A stretch of 64,000 nt of DNA from Castanea sativa (GCF_040712315.1 NC_134013.1:78994001-79058000), one strand, 5' to 3'; numbered from the stretch's first letter, positions 25,701 to 39,000 are shown. A program made the numbers and translations. Notes: generated by a model not told the origin, from the letters alone.

Positions 25701-26663
25701 CTATCAAATGCATACTTTAACTTTGGATGATAAGCATTTGGTAGAACTGCCAATTAATATGATGTAAGATACATGACTCTAATTGTATCCAATCTTATTT
25801 GATGAGCATCTAGAGGGCTTATACAATAGGACCTGTTATCTCATTTCCATTATTGTTATTATAAAAGATTATGCACAAATTTGAAATCAAGAAGGGGTTT
25901 GGAAGTCTCAACCATAACACTGTCTATTTTCTTTCATTTTAATCCTGCATGACATTGAATGATTAAATTTATATTCTCTATCTCAGTGTGGCCTCTTACT
26001 GCTATGGGCATTGAACCAAAGTTCAAATTCCCCACCTCTGCTAAAGTGGAAGAAGTTATTCTTATCAATGGCTTTGTTGGAAGTGTTCTCTCAGATTATC
26101 TCTGGTATGTTAGGAGAGTAACCTTTTGCCACTTCAGTTTGATGAATTTCAATGCTCTTACTCTTCTGATCAGAGTTTTATCATACTTACCAGGGCATTA
26201 GGTGTTGTTTGGACCTCACCACTTGTAGCAGCACTAGGTGCTTCGCTTACCATCCCTCTTGCCATGATGGAGGACATGTTGATTCATGGACAGCACTATT
26301 CAATAATTTATATTATTGGTTCAGCTCAGGTAAATGATGTACATCATTATTGCTGGTACTATAGGGCTTTGGTTTTGGAATTTGTTTTTATTATATGTAA
26401 GTAGTGCTAGTGCTAGTGCAGTTTTTATATTGTACCCACCCTGCAGAAAAGGTTTCCATTAATTAGTGGTAGTGGAAAAATCAATCCCAAGTTTATAATA
26501 ATCAATGCTAGCTACTATTGTTTGTGTTGAAATCAAGTTCTTGCTGGTTGCACCGGCCACTTATTTGTATATCAATTACGCATTGCAGGTATTCCTTGGC
26601 TTTGTAGTAGTTAACCTTTCAAATTGGTTCTCACAGAAGTGGTATCAGTATCGAAAACCTTGA
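20151..26663 (+). CDS. EamA-like (SLC35F/THI74-type) membrane transporter, gene 1
   Basis: Eight exons join to 399 codons: 20151-20234, 22246-22644, 23649-23866, 24336-24406, 24499-24597, 25987-26104, 26194-26329, 26589-26663, all with GT..AG introns and matching phases. The product looks like the plant drug/metabolite-transporter family annotated as EamA-like or THI74-like, members of which are about 400 aa with around ten membrane spans. A hydrophobic first span sits in exon 1 (residues 8-24, [11 protein letters not shown]). Exon 2 gives another span, then a long acidic and polar loop (about residues 65-145). Exons 3-8 give the conserved C-terminal half, with [41 protein letters not shown] and [19 protein letters not shown]. 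Two adjacent ATGs start it, and the second aligns with the start of gene 2. Substrate and membrane are not shown by the sequence. An AATAAA-like motif near 27186 may end the transcript. Confidence 0.9.
21422..21792. mobile_element. MULE-like MITE in intron 1 of transporter gene 1
   Basis: Long imperfect inverted ends. The left end begins GGGCAAAATGTAAAATTGAA. The right end in reverse complement begins GGCTAAAATGAAAAACTGAT, and both continue into TTTAAATTTCATT-like and TAACTTTRTTTTT blocks. TAATATA flanks both sides (21415-21421, 21793-21799), which is shorter than the 9 bp usual for Mutator-type elements. 371 bp with no coding content. Confidence 0.65.
23239..23360 (+). mobile_element. tRNA-derived SINE-like insertion in intron 2 of transporter gene 1
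   Basis: A GGGTTCACGACCC box resembles the pol III B box (GGTTCRANNCC), and the segment ends in a poly-A tail (23350-23360). The upstream A-box-like part (AGCTTATCTGACACC) is weak. Confidence 0.5.
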
Positions 26664-27939
26664 GTTCACCAGGAAAAATATTGCTTCTCATATTCTCTCC
26701 TTGGACGTTTCTCTCTTAACTTTGATGATGCATGGCCTATGGACTGCCTTTTTTTTTTGTCCGTATATTATAGGCCTTATTATGAAAGAAAAGATAATTG
26801 TTCACAAGATGCAACACAAATTCGAAATCTGGCCATCCAGTTTCTTGGCTTGATTGACGAAGACATGGCTCCAAATAGAGTGGAATTGCTGCAGTGAGAT
26901 TTTGTTAAAAGTTTTCTTGTTCCTTGGGTATGAAGAGACTTGTCTTTTTTTGGCCACTTATTACACTATATGTACTCCATAAGATTTGTACTGGACTGAT
27001 GCAAGGAATTATGTGTATGATGTAGTTCGATCTGCATTGCCTTAAGGCTATTGCAGATTGATCGGTAATGGGAGCAAAGGTAGATAATTACCAAGGAAAG
27101 TATGCACAAAAGCAAATAAGTATAGAAGTTGTGAATTAGGGTGGGAGCATGGTGATAGTGGCAATGCAATCATTATCTGCTTCTCTCATAATAAAATAAT
27201 TTTTATTGTTTTCTCACAGTTGATTTAAAATTGAAAAGCTTCTTACCTTTACATTTTGTGCTTCTCCTAAAGGTCTTACATTCTGCCATTAGCTGAAACT
27301 TCTTGTGCTCCTGGTCAGGGTTTCCCTGGCTTTGCTTATATGTACATAATCCAATCCCTTAATTTTTATCCTGATCCAGTACTGCCTGAGTACAAATTTG
27401 AAGCCACTGTATTAGAGAAGGACTTTTCACCCCTTCAATTCTATACACAACACTGACAATTTGTTTTTAATGTGCACAATTGATCATATAATTAGAGCTG
27501 TTAAGGTCTTCCACTTTCCTTGACACCTTGGATAACTTCAAGTTGAGAGGCAAGAGACAGAGAGAGAGAAAGAGAGGTACAGATGGATACAATTAAATGT
27601 TGATATATTAAGCTGAATGAAACCTAAAGCTGATATTACTTTCCAAAGTGATGAATATGGATTTGGTTTTTGCTGACAGCTTATTTACTTATTTGCTAAA
27701 AATGGGCAATTCAATCTAAAAAACATGAGGTTTTATAAAAGATGTACTCAAGCAAATAAGTTAAAATGCTAAATGAAGAAAACAATTAATTCAAATTCAC
27801 GCTAATCAGCAAAATGAAACCCAGAGGTGGAATTACTTTGGGGGTAATATGGCCCAAGTAATTTCTTTGGAGTATGCACCACTAACTTGATTCTTTGCTT
27901 TGTAATGTAGTCTGTGTTTCTATTTTGTTTATAAAAAAA

Positions 27940-28415
27940 GGGTAAATTACACATACCACCCTTGTGGTATACCCATAAAACATGGAATTCCCATGTGGTT
28001 TTCTTTGTCACCTACCTTTCTTGTGTTTTGCTTCATGAGGCATTTACCTCACTAGTGATTTATTTATGAGCCATTTTCAATAACTTCAATGGAATTTGAT
28101 GGTGTTACAAGTATTAACATCACATACCGAGAAAGAATTGAAGAAAAATTTTGTTCTAACCTCACTGTTTTGTGTTTGTATATGTTCATAAGGCATAAGT
28201 TTTAAGGAGGAAAAATCTTTTTTCTTTTCCCATGTATGTTCTTGGTGTTTTTCACGTCATTAATTTTTATGAAAATTAACAAAAATGTCTTATAAAGAAA
28301 ACACATGGGAGGTAAATGCCTTATAAATCAAACCATAAGGAATGTAAGTGTTACAAAATAAAACTCAAGGTAACTCCATGTTTTATACCATAGGGGTGTT
28401 ATCTATAATTTTCCC
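27940..28415. mobile_element. MITE-like element with long imperfect inverted ends
   Basis: The left end is GGGTAAATTACACATACCAC. The right end in reverse complement begins GGGAAAATTATAGATAACAC, and both continue to an ACATGGARTT-type block. 476 bp. I could not find a convincing target-site duplication because the left flank is poly-A. A Mutator-type origin is likely from the end sequence. Confidence 0.6.
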
Positions 28416-29784
28416 AAAACGAGAAAAGGGATTACTGCTTTCTGCAATTATAAATAGACATTAAAGTTAAAACTGGAAGTTTTTTACAATGAGATTGCTG
28501 ACGTATTAGATCAAATGCCTCAAGGGCAAGGGAGAAGAGAGGAGCTGCCACCGGATTGTAGGTCTAAGAAGCACTTTGAATCCCATATACAAAGCTTTAA
28601 TGGCCCAAATTGAATTTGGAGTTAGGGTATGTTTTTGGGAAGATGTTAAACATCCAAAACCACCTAGCCATAGCTAGCCCTTCACTTGTATTATTGGATT
28701 ATACTTGAATGAACGTTACTAAATAGACTACTATTAACATGCATTTGCATCCTAACCCTAAGTAAATCATACAATAAAGCAACCAAATGAAGAAATTAAG
28801 GAAGTGAATCTTCCAAACATTATGGCTTTACTTCCTAACATTACGGCTAATTAAGTATGTGAGCATCCAAGCACGTGATCACTCAAGCATGAGAATATCC
28901 AAACATATAAGCACTGACCAAGAGATTTGAGTGGCCAACTTGGAGCGTGACGATACAAGTGCTTTTGGCAAGTTTACTTTGGTGAGGAATCTTCTTTTCG
29001 ACTTTGACTCTCTCACTTTAGTCGTCGTTTTTCTTTCTATTACTTTGAAAGTAGCTGCTTCAGCTACAGCTTCAGCTTCAACCACTCGAATTTTCGATAT
29101 TCATTTTTATAAATCATCAGTTGCCACCTGGTTGTAGTTGCAAGAACTACTTTAAACCATATATGTGAAGGTCTAATTAGCCTAGACTAAGTTTGAAGCT
29201 AGGGTACGTTCTAGGGAGGTATTAGGTACTTAAGACCACCTAATCGTAACTAGCCTTCACTTGCAATTTTGAGTGTTAATCGGGAAGAAAAAAGAAAAAA
29301 AAAAAGAGTATGGAAAGATCTAACAAGACTCCAATGAAAGGTTAGTAATTTCAAGACAAGAAATGGAAAATAAATGAAAAAGAAAAGGAAATGATGAACC
29401 GGTTGTATTAGATGGAATCCATGAGTGAGAGTTTAGCTAACTAGTGGTGAAGAACCAATAAAACTCAATTTAATTCTCAAAGAATTTGCCCTACTATTTT
29501 GGCGAGGAGAGAAAAATAAGTATAGAGTGAATCTAACAAGGTTTCAGTATGATTTTTAGGGATGTTCTTCCTTGTTTGAAATGAGAGTGTAAGGGTGTTT
29601 TTAGAGACTTATTGATTCTCTAGAGCTTGGTAAGCCATTCTGGCCAACTAGGAGCTGACCAAAATCAAAATCACCCTATAGAAATGGAAAGAAAGTGATT
29701 TTAAGGTTCTTGTCCGTAAGTGTGTGCACACCACCCTTCCATTGGCATACAACAGAGTTGAAGCGGCATACGTTGCTTTAGTGT

Positions 29785-29937
29785 TTGTTTGAGAATAGTT
29801 TATCTAGCTTTTTACTGAAAACATTTTGCTAAAAGTATGTTAAAGTACACTTCTACCTTACAAAAGTTTGAAAACGAACAAAAAGTGAAGTTTTAAAAAG
29901 CTGTATATAAAAACTAAAATCTTCTCTCAAATACACT
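29785..29937. mobile_element. 153-bp MITE with 9-bp target duplication
   Basis: CTTTAGTGT flanks both sides exactly (29776-29784 and 29938-29946). The core reads TTGTTTGAGAATAG ... CTCTCAAATACACT. Related copies occur inside ARPC3 intron 3 (about 54131-54303, other orientation) and at about 51823-52020. Confidence 0.7.
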
Positions 29938-31009
29938 CTTTAGTGTGACAGTCACTAAATTGGATTTGGAAATGGGCTTGATTTTTGCAATTCAAACTGT
30001 TGGACTTAACAGATGATGCTGATTATTTTGACAGTGATTAAGACTTCTTCATCATCAAGATCGGGGACCTCAAGTATAGATTGAGACAGAATAGAGTGTC
30101 TAAGCTTAATATTAACCTTTGTCCAACCATGCTCTGCCTAATCTACTCCACAATCTTCTTCATTGCTCGTAGTTATCCTTAATATATTGTTTTGTTACAT
30201 TGTCACATTCCATTAGTTGATTGGCCCCAAATCTTCGGTAATCTTCACTATATATATATGTAAAAGGCAGGTTCTCACCACCTCACCTCGAGATAGAGTT
30301 TAACAAAAATGGTCATTTGAGTGGTGCAAGGAAACACATGGGGGAAAACTAAACATAGAATAATCACAGGCACAGCAAAACAGGACAGCATGCACCCACG
30401 GCCACGCACACTAGACCTTGTTGGTAACATGAATGAGCAACTTGATGTCAAGGAATTTTCGACAAAACAATTTTATAAAGCCTTGACTTTTGTCGAAGCT
30501 AACTCTCTTACTAGTTATCACATGCGTATGAGCTGAGCAAATAAGGACAGTGTAGGCTTAAACGCGCTTAAGAGAAAGTATTAAGGTATTAAATATGTCG
30601 GTAAAACTTGCCTAGTTGTTTCTATTCTTTCTTTTTGTATTTTCCTCTTGGTGCATATGCTCGTGCGTTTGGTCTGTTTACACTAATGCAAAATGCTACT
30701 TGATATATTATACTACTTTATTTTTTGACAAATAAATGTATTCAGGCTTCTTCGAGTATCTAACTATTCCTTTGAGCATGTACAATCTCTCTGTCCCATA
30801 CACAATGGATTATTATAGGAAGAAATCTTTTGAGAGTAGCGCCAAGGTGCTAGCATGATGTTTCGAACCCCAAATTTTATAAATATCATGATGATTAGTA
30901 TATTATAGTACTTGTTTTAAGCCATGTAGCTTAAGATTATGAGTTATGACAAAAAGTAGTATATATCCTAATGAAGATATTTCTCTCAGCAAAACTATGG
31001 CTTTGGAGT

Positions 31010-32260
31010 CAGTTTCATACTGTACCGGCCGAAATTTTCCATACCAGCACCTTCACCGGTACAGGTACACTCTCATTTCGTACTGAATTTAATATCAGCC
31101 ATACCAGAGCTGTTTTGGACGTACCGCGATAAATATTGGATTCCGGCTGGTAAGTGCATTTTGAACCGAAGCAAAAATCATTGGTTTATTTGTAAACTTT
31201 TAAGAAAAGAGAGTTGTTTTGTAAATTTTGAGAGAGGGGAAGGCTAACAAGGAGAAGCAAAAGAGGAAGAAGAAGAAGCAATTAAGGCAAGAAGCAGCAC
31301 CGGAACCCCATTTGTTGCCATTGTTGATCACCCAAGCTACTTAGAGCATTTGCACAGACACTGCTATATACCATATGTTGGCAAATTTTACTATTTTCGC
31401 ACAAAAACCAAGCTTCATCCGGACTTGTAAAAGCCAATTATTGCAAAAAAAAAATTCCAATAGTGCTATAGTGCAATTCTAAAGGTAGAATTGCAAAGTA
31501 GCTCAATTCTAAACCAAAAAAAAAAAAAAAAAAACTAATATTTTATTCACTTACTTTATCAATTCCTCTCTCTATCTCACTGGGTTTTTAGGTTTTGGAT
31601 TTTTTTTTTTATTTAAGTTTTGGGATATATTATTTTAATGTGTTGTATTATAAAATAAAAGTTGGGATGCTGAAGATATTGTAAAATGATATGATATAAT
31701 TGATAAAGTAATTTTTTAAAATAGTAAAATAAGATTGGATAGAATTTTAGAATATGAATACTTTAAACTTCTTTTTCTCAACAAACAATTCACCCGTGGA
31801 TGTGGTCACCTCCTCTCCTTTATTATTCTTACTTTTTGATTTTTCCCTTTCCTTTGCAATTTTCCCTCTTTTTTATCTGCTCAATACCTCAAGTCCATGA
31901 AAAAATCTATTACTAATTTGAAATGTGATGGGACTGTCTCTGATATTATTATTATTATTATATTATTATTATTAATGTTAAGTAAATTGACGAGACTTGT
32001 TTTTAACTTGCCACTCCAGTACTCACCCACCCCACGGAGAGGAATTTTTTTTTTTTTTTTTATATATTATATAACTACCATGTTACACACTAAAATATAT
32101 TTATATTGTTGGTTTCTCTAAAGTATATATTATTATTGTTGTTATTATTAGATAAGTGACATAAATTTATCATTTTAAAATTATATATATTTATATATTA
32201 GTGGTAATTTCGAAACGGTACATCGGTATTAATCGGTACCGAAATATTTCATTTTCTTGG
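31010..32260. repeat. Old GTACCG-rich transposon-like repeat
   Basis: Phrases such as GTACCGGCCGAAATTT (31022) on the left and, in reverse complement, GGTACCGATTAATACCG then GTACCGTTTCGAAA (32240-32205) on the right suggest inverted ends of one element. The exact limits are unclear. TWA element copy 4 lies inside it. Confidence 0.4.
31342..31765. mobile_element. TWA-flanked DNA transposon, copy 4 (short, degraded right end)
   Basis: The left end GAGCATTTGCACAGACACTG follows TTA (31339-31341). A subterminal hairpin at about 31458-31495 has arms TGCAATTCTA and TAGAATTGCA, placed between GCTATAG and AAGTAGC. The 3' part (AGATATTGTAAAATGATATG ... GATAAAGTAA) parallels the 3' subterminal part of copy 1. 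The right end (about GAATACTTT) is poorly conserved, so the end coordinate is approximate. Confidence 0.5.
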
Positions 32261-33435
32261 CCAAATTAAAATGACTTCTTGTACAATATTGACTTCCTCG
32301 TTGGATTGAAATTCCATCTACGCGTTCCCATTCAATGATAGCAGTTAGGCATTCGCAATTGGAGTGTTCAATATGAATAAAGCAAGAAATATGCTTCTTT
32401 GTTTTTCAAGCTTAAAACAAAATATTAATGAAAACTTCAGAAAAAAACACCAACGTAGTGGGGGTGGGGGTCCATTTTGTGAAGTACGTTGATTCTCACA
32501 TTTCTTTATAATCATTTCTAAGAAAAATTTATTCCAATTTATGATGTATGTGCACTCGTCACAAACAACCTACTTGGTCAAAATATATTTTTAGTTAAGA
32601 ATTATAGTCTATATGTGAATCATGCATGTATGCATGGGATTCTAAGTTTATCTTGATTGTATTATAAAAAAGAAAGTTTATCTTGTCTTGACTGTTTTCT
32701 TTAGCATTTGAAATTCTAAAAGCCAGTCAATATTTTATTTATCTTACCTTTCATGCAAATACTAATGTGATAGACTCATAGAACTTTTTTTGTTTTCTTA
32801 TATTATTAATATGACACAGTAGTCACATATTATACTAATAAAGTGTTAATTTCAAAATTTTAAGGTAGGTGATGAATCTTCAACAAATTAAATAGATCAG
32901 TTACATGTATTTTTTTTGTTATTAATTTATCATATTTAAAATCATATTTTTATTACATTCTTTTTATATATATCTATACACACACTATTTTCAGTAGTGT
33001 TAATTTTGGTCTTTCTTTTGATCCCTTTCCTTGAATAAACATTATCCCTCAAAGGTGTATTAATTTTTCTCCATTGCCTTGTCAAGGGGGAAAAATCTCC
33101 ATTGTATGTGTAACTTACTGAGGGATGACAATCATGACATTGCTCTATATTGCTTTTTGTGGAAGTTGCTAAACTACAAGCCTTATTATGCTTGACTAAA
33201 ATGGGGAGTGACTAATACTCTTTCACATAATGATTAACTCAATTGATAAATGCACACATTTTCAGAAAAAAGCAATTAACACTAAAAATTTTCAAATTTT
33301 TATTTAAATTTCCAAAATATTCCTCTTAAAAAATTAATCTAATAAAAAGTATTAGAATAACTTTTAGTTAGCCCAACAAATAAGGTTTTTTATTGTTGAA
33401 TAAAGAACTTAAGTTAGAATCCGGTCCACACCAAA

Positions 33436-33737
33436 AACAATCCATTAGTATCTTTGCTAGATGGTAAAAGAAAAATCATTATAAATTAGACACAATAGTT
33501 TCAAATCTTATCATACTTATAAAATAAAAAGACCAATAACAATCCATTAGTATCTTAGCTAGATGGTAAAGAGAAATCATTATAGATTAGACGCTATAAT
33601 TTCAAATCTTATCATCTCTATAAAATAAAAAGACCAAAACAATGCAGTAATATCTTGGCTAAATGGTAAAAAATAATCATTATAGATTAGACACTATAGT
33701 TTCAAATCTTACAATATCTATAAAATAAAAAGTATAA
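33436..33737. repeat. Tandem triplication of a SINE-like tail, unit about 100 bp
   Basis: Three units start at 33436, 33538 and 33638, each running from AACAATCCATTAG or similar to TATAAAATAAAAAG. The 5' neighbour (33365-33435) resembles the tRNA-like head of the SINE at 40880, and the unit resembles that SINE's tail (GATGATAAAAAGTTATTATA...AGACGCTATA). So the tail of a SINE appears to have been amplified in tandem. Confidence 0.75.
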
Positions 33738-35439
33738 AAAAAAAAAAGAGAGAAAATAAGTTATTTAATTTCTAGATATTAACATTCAGTATTGAATAAG
33801 TATAAATAGTAATACATAAATAAATAGAATTTTTTTTTTTTACCTATCATCTATAAAAAGTTTAGGTTAATTTAATACAACTAATAGTTATAGGATAAAA
33901 CTAAACTTTGACTCGTAATCTATAGACAAAATAAATAAATAAATTGACGATTTTTTTTTTTTTTTGAGTATCCAAACTTCAAAGATGATAGGTAAAAAAA
34001 TTTTTTTTTTTTTTTTTTTGTTTCTTAAATATTATCCTATGTTCTATTTTTGTCGGCGTGTTTAATGGAATGTATATTTTAGAGGTGAAAACATGATATA
34101 TATTCAATAATGAAAAGAATATAGTTCATTTAATATTTCCTATATATATAATTGTTGTCACTTTCATTAGACATATTAAACAAAAGTTGAATTATAAAAC
34201 ATTTGAAAGATCAAGATCAAAGTTGAATTACTATATTTTTATCAAAAACAAGTTGAAGGAAAATGAATAATTTAACCAAAGAAGATTAGAATGATAGAGG
34301 AAGTAGAAGTCAAAATGGATTTGGAAACTGCACCGTCATCTTAAACATTCTTCCAACTCTCAAGTCAACAGTGATAGTGAAGAGTAAACATCGTGGGTCC
34401 AAAACATGGTCTAATAATTTGTAAACCACGAGTGGAATATTGTCTCCCTTGTGTGTGATTGTTTCTCAAAAAAAATAGTGTATGAAAATGAAACAAATGG
34501 TCCTCGAATTGATGTGAATGTAATCCTAAATTCTTAGCATTCACACACTACCCTCCGCCGCATGCACATGTGAATGTCATTCCTTCTTTCTTCCTTCCTT
34601 CTTTCGTACCTTCCTTTTTCTTCTTTTCTTATAAACAAACTATTTTCTTTTTTATCCTTCTTTTTACCAAAGGACATTCACTTTCCACTCAAGAGTCCGA
34701 CATTCACACAAAAAGAAAAAGAAAAAGAAATGAAAAACAATCACACGCGGTTTTGCACCGAGTACTACTGTTTGGAATCTTGTGATTTTAGTATCAAATT
34801 GATACAAGATAGTGTTAATTATTGTATTTTATTAATGCGTACCATTAATTACAAATTAATTTTGTATTAAAATACTAATTAAGTTAACGTAATATTTTAA
34901 TAACCCACTCATTGCAGCAATGAATTGTTGTTGTTTTTTTTTCCTTTTCTCTTCGGTAAACGTGTATTATACTCATAAAAAATAATTTTTATTTTTATTT
35001 GTGTAATTAGCATATACGTTAACAATATTGGAAGATTCCGAACTTTCTAATTTTTTGATAACTCAATATAATTTCAATGAAAAATGAAGATTGGGATATC
35101 CTAATTAATTTAATTAGGATATACTTTGGGAGATTGAGTTTAACTTGTTTTAACCTTATATTAAATTAATTACCATTTTATATAATAATAATAATGAAAC
35201 CTACCTGTTAATAACCTACCTTTGTTTTTTTGAAACATTAATAACCTGCCTAATTAGAAAGTGTGAATTAATCAACAACCTACCTATTATTCATAGGAGG
35301 AAAAAAACACTCCCTATTTTATGTTACCTATTAATATTTACCATTTTTCTTATTATATCCGCTATAAACTTTAATACAATAATATTATGGACACCCTCAA
35401 TTTCTTTAACTTTGTATTATTAAAATAAATAAAAAAACC

Positions 35440-35535
35440 GTTGGCTGAATAAGAGGTTTGCGGTTCAATTTCTGCTTACACAAAAAATCGATTGATGTCT
35501 TGGTCTAATGATGAAAAACTAATATTAGGAACGGA
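35440..35535 (+). mobile_element. SINE fragment
   Basis: GGTTTGCGGTTCAATTTCTG followed by ACACAAAAAATCGATTGATG and TCTTGGTCTAATGATGAAAA matches the middle of the SINE-like unit at 40880-41045. Confidence 0.5.
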
Positions 35536-35940
35536 TGCTATATATATATATATATATATGCCAGCTTAAAAAATGACTGGCTGCCCGCCTAGCTATGACA
35601 TAGGGGAGGAAATCTATAACTACCGGAGAATTGTAAAAATAAGGTAGAAATAATGCAGAGTCCGGGGTCCAAAGTTCACCCATTTTTCACCGTCTATATT
35701 ATTATTAAAAGTTGATTCCTGAGGCTGGCTAGCGAGTCCAAGACTCCAAGTTGAATTTGTCTAGAATTTACCTGCACCACTACATAACAAATTAAAGGCT
35801 GTGACAGCTCGGCCTAAATTTAATTTTTTAATCATTCTTTCCTCAGTGTGGTGTGGCCACTTCTAAAGAAATATCCTTAAAAGCCAAAGCCTCTTTCAGC
35901 TCAGGTGGCTAGCAATACACAGTACAATTCTTGAAAACAA

Positions 35941-35949
35941 TATTTATAA
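35941..35949 (+). promoter_or_regulatory. Candidate TATA box of transporter gene 2
   Basis: TATTTATAA, followed by CCCCTCAGTG, about 140 bp before the start codon. A start near 35975 would give a short leader of about 115 nt. Better placed than the gene 1 candidate. Confidence 0.5.
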
Positions 35950-36090
35950 CCCCTCAGTGTCTATCACATTTTCTCATTACAAGCTAAGAAACACAGCCTG
36001 CCTCATTATTTGAATCTAGTTATTGAGAGAGTGTTTCAACTTTCAGCTAGCACTACTTCTTTTAGATACTACCTTTGAGTACGTAGAGAA

Positions 36091-39000
36091 ATGAGTTGGA
36101 GATATAAAGGAGGGGTGGTTTTGATCATTTCTGTTGTGCTTTTGTGGGTTACCTCTGCAGAAGTCACCCAGGTCAGCTCTCTCTCTCTCTCAAAACTAGA
36201 TTTCATGGCTCTGTTTCTTTTTTTTCTTTTTTTTTGGAATTAGAATTCAAATAATAGTGTACATTAATGTACTCTCATGGTAACACTAATCTTTGGTAAA
36301 TTTCCCATATGACCTTGTTAATTAGTGTGTCATAGCAGCCTTGACAGTTTGGATGTTAAAATTGTATAATCTCAATGGCTTTGCTGAGTTCTCCATTTTG
36401 TTCAAGGTACATACATGTCTTGATTCAAAGGCGGAGAGAGAGATCCCCCTAATAATTGTGTTTAGTATTTACAAAACTTTGTCGCTTTAAAAAAATATTA
36501 TGTACTTTAGGTTAATTATAAAGAAACCATTTAAAATAAAAACTTTTAACAAACTTTTAAAAAAAATTAAAAAATTATTGAAAAATTAATTACTTTTTTT
36601 TTTCTCATAAAAACTTTTTAAAAATAGTTCATTAAAAATGTCCTTAGGTATTTATTAATATTTTTTTTCAAAAACAAAATCTAATGTATCAATTACATGC
36701 AAAATAGACCCACGAGGAAAAGCTCACCAGAGATTGGAAACACCTTGCCCAACAACTATTATGCCAAACAGATCTATTATGTAATGACTAGTGTCCAACA
36801 TACATGTGGTTTAAGGTTTAGCCAAGCATGGAAAGCATGTGGATTTCCCAATATTGGGGTGTGACACACAACTTTGCTCCCCAATTTCAAATCTTAACTT
36901 TGCCATTGTCTTCATTAGAATTAATCTCAAGCAAAATGATACTCTGTCATTGTATTTATTAGAGCTAAAGCCCTTGGGCCACCTCATGTGGATGCCCACC
37001 AACGAGCTCCTGCTGGCAGCAGAACTCGAATCTAGGTAGATTAGACGAAGTGTCCAAGCCTTACCAACTGAACCAAGCTCCCGTTGGCATATAGATGAAA
37101 GTTTTATATGTTATAAACTATTTCAAATTAATAAGATTAAATTTTGTTGTTATTATCAAAAAACAAATTTACGTTGTTTACACCCAATAAATTTATATTA
37201 GTTGTAAAAAGTATAAACACACACGAGAAGAAAAAATATTTATTATAATGGAAAAAATTGTTGTAATAATAATATAATATAATAGTCATTGTAATAGTTA
37301 ATGTGAAGTGTTGCAATAAAATCTAAGATAATAGTTTTGTGCCAAAAAAAATTGCAATAAATTTCAAATATTTTAATAACCTTGATGCAATAATATATAT
37401 GTTGTTGCAATAAAGAATTTACTGTTTCAAATAACTTGTAACAATAGGTTATTGTAATAAATTGTAAATAATTGACAAAAATAATTCAGATCAAATTATT
37501 GCAACAATATTTTAGTTGTAATAGATAATTTTTACATGTTTGTCATTACAATAAATTTTAAAATAATTAATATCAAGTTATTGCAATAATATTTTCGTTG
37601 CAATTTCATTTCATTACAATAGATTGTAAAATAATTATATCAAATTATTACAATGATAACTTCGTTACAATAAACTATTAGTTCATAAATTTTTGTAACA
37701 ATAGATTACAAAAATAATTGGTATCAATTTATTACAATGATTATTTTTAAAGTTATTTTGACAAATTTTTCTAATGATATATGGTATTAAAACCTCTATT
37801 GCAACTGAAAATTATAAGTTATTGTAACTAATTATTGTTGATGCAATAATTTAACACTTTTAAGTTACTATTGTAACAATTTTCAACTTGTAAATGCGAT
37901 ATTTTGTCTAATGCCATTATATTAATTTTGTTGTATTAGCAATTGATATAATAGACTTATTTTGATATAGTGTGTAATCCAATAATATTTTCTTCATTTT
38001 GATTCTCATTTGAGCTCATTCATTTATATTTCAACATTGGAGTTTTTATAGTTTTCATTGACTTTTTTTTATCATTCCTGACAGGGTATTTTCGTAGACT
38101 ATGAGCACCCATTTGTTGTAACATATCTTGGAATCTCTCTATTGGCGGCTTATCTTCCAATAGCATTCATTTGGGATTGTTTACAGAAATTTCTAAGACG
38201 TTCTTACCAAACTGATGATAATGATGTGGACGAATCCTCCATGACTCTTGATTCTCCCACTAACAATTGCCAGAGTGGAAATCTTGACATTGAACAACAA
38301 CAACCATTGGCTGATGAAAAATGTATAAAAGATTTGCATTCTCAAAAAGAGGGAAAACTAAGTGCTTTTGATAACAAAGAAGATGTGGACATATTGATAC
38401 ATCAGAGAAAGCTTAGCACAAAAGAAATTGCTACATTAAGCTTATTCATTGGTCCCATCTGGTTTCTATCAGAGGTTAGAGGCCCTTTCTTTTTTGTGTG
38501 GGTTAAATTGCATATTTGGGTCTTAATTTTTTACTTTTTTAAAAAAAAAATGTTTTTTTAAATAAATTTTAAAATGAAAATGCTAAGATTACAAATTATT
38601 TTATAATATTTTTTACAAACTAATAATGTAGTGATTGGTTATTGGTAAGTGAAAAAATAATATTAATGGTGAATTCAAATGAAAACGCGTAAAAATTGGT
38701 CATATCAACAGTTTATAAAAATATTATAAAATAGTTTGTGACAGTAATATTACTTTTCAAAAAATTTTAAAGGGTTTTTACCATTTTTTGATAGACAAAA
38801 AATAATGGAATTCATAGAATCGGTACCACTATATTAAAGTGAAGCCTAGGATGTGACATAAATTTCAAATATCATACCAACAATGCCCATCAATCAAATG
38901 CCAATAAAGACATATTTTAAAAAAAATAAAAAATAAAATAAAAATAAAAAACCGAAGGGAAACTTTTCAAAGTTTAAAAAAAGAGTACAACTTGAAAAAT

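Larger units (their letters stand above)
26664..35940. other. Gene-free spacer between the two transporter genes
   Basis: The first 300-500 bp are probably the 3' untranslated region of gene 1. The rest is repeat debris: MITE-like elements at 27940-28415 and 29785-29937, diverged direct repeats at about 28611-28690 and 29188-29266, a GTACCGG-type repeat at about 31010-32260, TWA element copy 4 at 31342, a 100-bp triplicated unit at 33436-33737, a CTTTC-rich tract at 34578-34660, and a SINE fragment at about 35440. A 10-bp inverted repeat TTCGACAAAA/TTTTGTCGAA lies around 30458-30501. Confidence 0.6.

Noticed and set aside
30321..30536. 71-codon plus-strand frame in the transporter spacer
   Set aside because: No recognisable domain, no splice partners, and surrounded by repeat debris.
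36960..37090. Possible tRNA gene
   Set aside because: A-box- and B-box-like motifs are present, but the sequence cannot fold into a full cloverleaf and continues into an unrelated body, as in a SINE.
38142..38561. Separate small gene starting within transporter gene 2
   Set aside because: The frame has a TTG start and is exon 2 of the transporter read on into the intron.
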